Assembly (NCBI GenBank): GCA_910586045.1
Contig: CAJUIH010000137.1
Location: 1 to 6,819, forward strand
Direction: 5' to 3'
Length of the DNA: 6,819 nt
Source: an uncultured Eubacterium sp.
GTDB lineage: Bacteria; Bacillota; Clostridia; Lachnospirales; Lachnospiraceae
The notes under the pieces were generated by a model, which saw only the letters and a list, made by a program, of their open reading frames with translations, was not told the origin of the DNA and did not search any database. Numbering within the stretch: position 1 is the first letter of the stretch; each line of letters starts with the position of its first letter. This document shows positions 6,609 through 6,819 of the stretch, piece by piece. Made by a program: the position numbers and the translations under genes.

Positions 6609-6657
6609 TAGCAAAAGCCACCCTTGTACTTTGACGAGTGATAGGGTGGCATTGCTA
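6609..6657 (-). terminator. Strong hairpin, probable terminator of the antisense RNA
   Basis: GCCACCCT (6617-6624) pairs perfectly with AGGGTGGC (6643-6650), and the stem continues outward as TAGCAA (6609-6614) with TTGCTA (6652-6657) past a small internal loop. On the minus strand the 8-bp GC-rich stem is directly followed by TTTT (6616-6613), as expected for rho-independent termination leftwards. On the plus strand no T-run follows, so the toxin mRNA probably reads through to the next hairpin. Confidence 0.6.
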
Positions 6658-6704
6658 ACCTGTTTCAATGGTCAACCCCTTGTGGGCGGCTGCTCTTTCT
6701 TTGT
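6613..6704 (-). ncRNA. Predicted antisense antitoxin RNA
   Basis: A minus-strand promoter (6739-6711) would start an RNA near 6704, and a hairpin with a TTTT tail would end it near 6613, giving about 90 nt. It contains two hairpins (6692-6673 and 6650-6617) and is fully complementary to the 3' untranslated part of the toxin mRNA, beginning 12 bp after the toxin stop codon. The first hairpin folds better on this strand because a plus-strand A-C mismatch becomes a G-U pair. 3'-overlapping antisense RNAs are known as antitoxins in TxpA/RatA and BsrG/SR4 of B. subtilis. The boundaries are estimates from promoter and terminator only. Confidence 0.55.
6673..6703 (+). terminator. Probable terminator of the toxin mRNA
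   Basis: CAACCCC (6673-6679) pairs imperfectly with GGCGGCTG (6685-6692), with one A-C mismatch and one bulged C, and is followed by the pyrimidine-rich CTCTTTCTTTG (6693-6703). Ending here would place the toxin transcript in full overlap with the antisense RNA. The stem is imperfect, so the call is moderate. Confidence 0.4.
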
Positions 6705-6710
6705 GCCTAT

Positions 6711-6739
6711 AATATATCATATCTTACGTTTGACTGCAA
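6711..6739 (-). promoter_or_regulatory. Candidate promoter of the antisense RNA
   Basis: On the minus strand, TTGCAG (6739-6734) is followed after 17 bp by TATATT (6716-6711), matching 3 of 6 and 5 of 6 sigma-A consensus bases. An alternative -10, TATTAT (6714-6709), would have a 19-bp spacer. Transcription would begin near 6704. Confidence 0.5.
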
Positions 6740-6819
6740 GTGATTTTCAATATTACGTACTTATTATTGTTGCTACCCTTTTGTACTGACCTAAAATTAC
6801 TCTGGTTGCCTGTCATAGA

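Noticed and set aside
6700..6716. A plus-strand promoter using TATAAT at 6708-6713
   Set aside because: No -35-like hexamer lies 16-18 bp upstream and no gene follows on the plus strand before the window ends; the minus-strand promoter explains the AT-rich motif better.
6600..6740. CRISPR repeats or an insertion-sequence end
   Set aside because: The inverted repeats are two different hairpins, not spaced direct repeats, and there is no transposase frame or target-site duplication; the toxin-antitoxin reading fits both hairpins.

Overview
The window looks like chromosomal DNA of an anaerobic, probably spore-forming member of the Clostridia (Lachnospiraceae-like). I infer this from a cysteine-rich monomeric [FeFe]-hydrogenase, purine-rich Shine-Dalgarno (SD) sites on every gene, a LytTR/GHKL two-component pair and a Firmicute-style type I toxin-antitoxin locus. 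No taxonomic search was possible, so this is inference.

Layout, left to right. (1) Positions 1-101, minus strand: the start of an unrecognised cysteine-rich protein that runs off the left edge. It has a good SD and a sigma-K-like promoter pattern. (2) 102-357: a divergent intergenic region. It holds that promoter, a TATAAT element reading right, and a leader with nested inverted repeats. The innermost repeat is an 18-bp palindrome resembling a Rex operator. (3) 358-1809, plus: an [FeFe]-hydrogenase-like protein with all H-cluster cysteines, best matching the poorly understood group B enzymes, followed by a hairpin terminator. (4) 1885-3747, plus: a compact UvrD/PcrA-type SF1 helicase. (5) 3780-4505, plus: a LytTR response regulator 32 bp downstream of the helicase, probably on the same transcript. 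(6) 4555-6363, minus: a 602-residue membrane histidine kinase with an outer domain, a polytopic membrane region and a GHKL ATPase domain. It converges tail-to-tail on the regulator. (7) 6364-6819: an AT-rich segment with a previously unlisted 37-residue membrane peptide, a 5' hairpin covering its SD, and a predicted antisense RNA of about 90 nt overlapping the 3' part of its mRNA. Together these look like a type I toxin-antitoxin module.

How they may work together: the kinase and regulator are the natural two-component partners, sensing something outside the cell and controlling unknown genes. The hydrogenase would exchange electrons with ferredoxin and may answer to NADH/NAD+ through Rex. 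The helicase is a housekeeping-type DNA repair enzyme. The toxin locus appears self-contained. The most noteworthy points are the type I toxin-antitoxin locus, the Rex-like operator before the group B hydrogenase, and the convergent arrangement of kinase and regulator.
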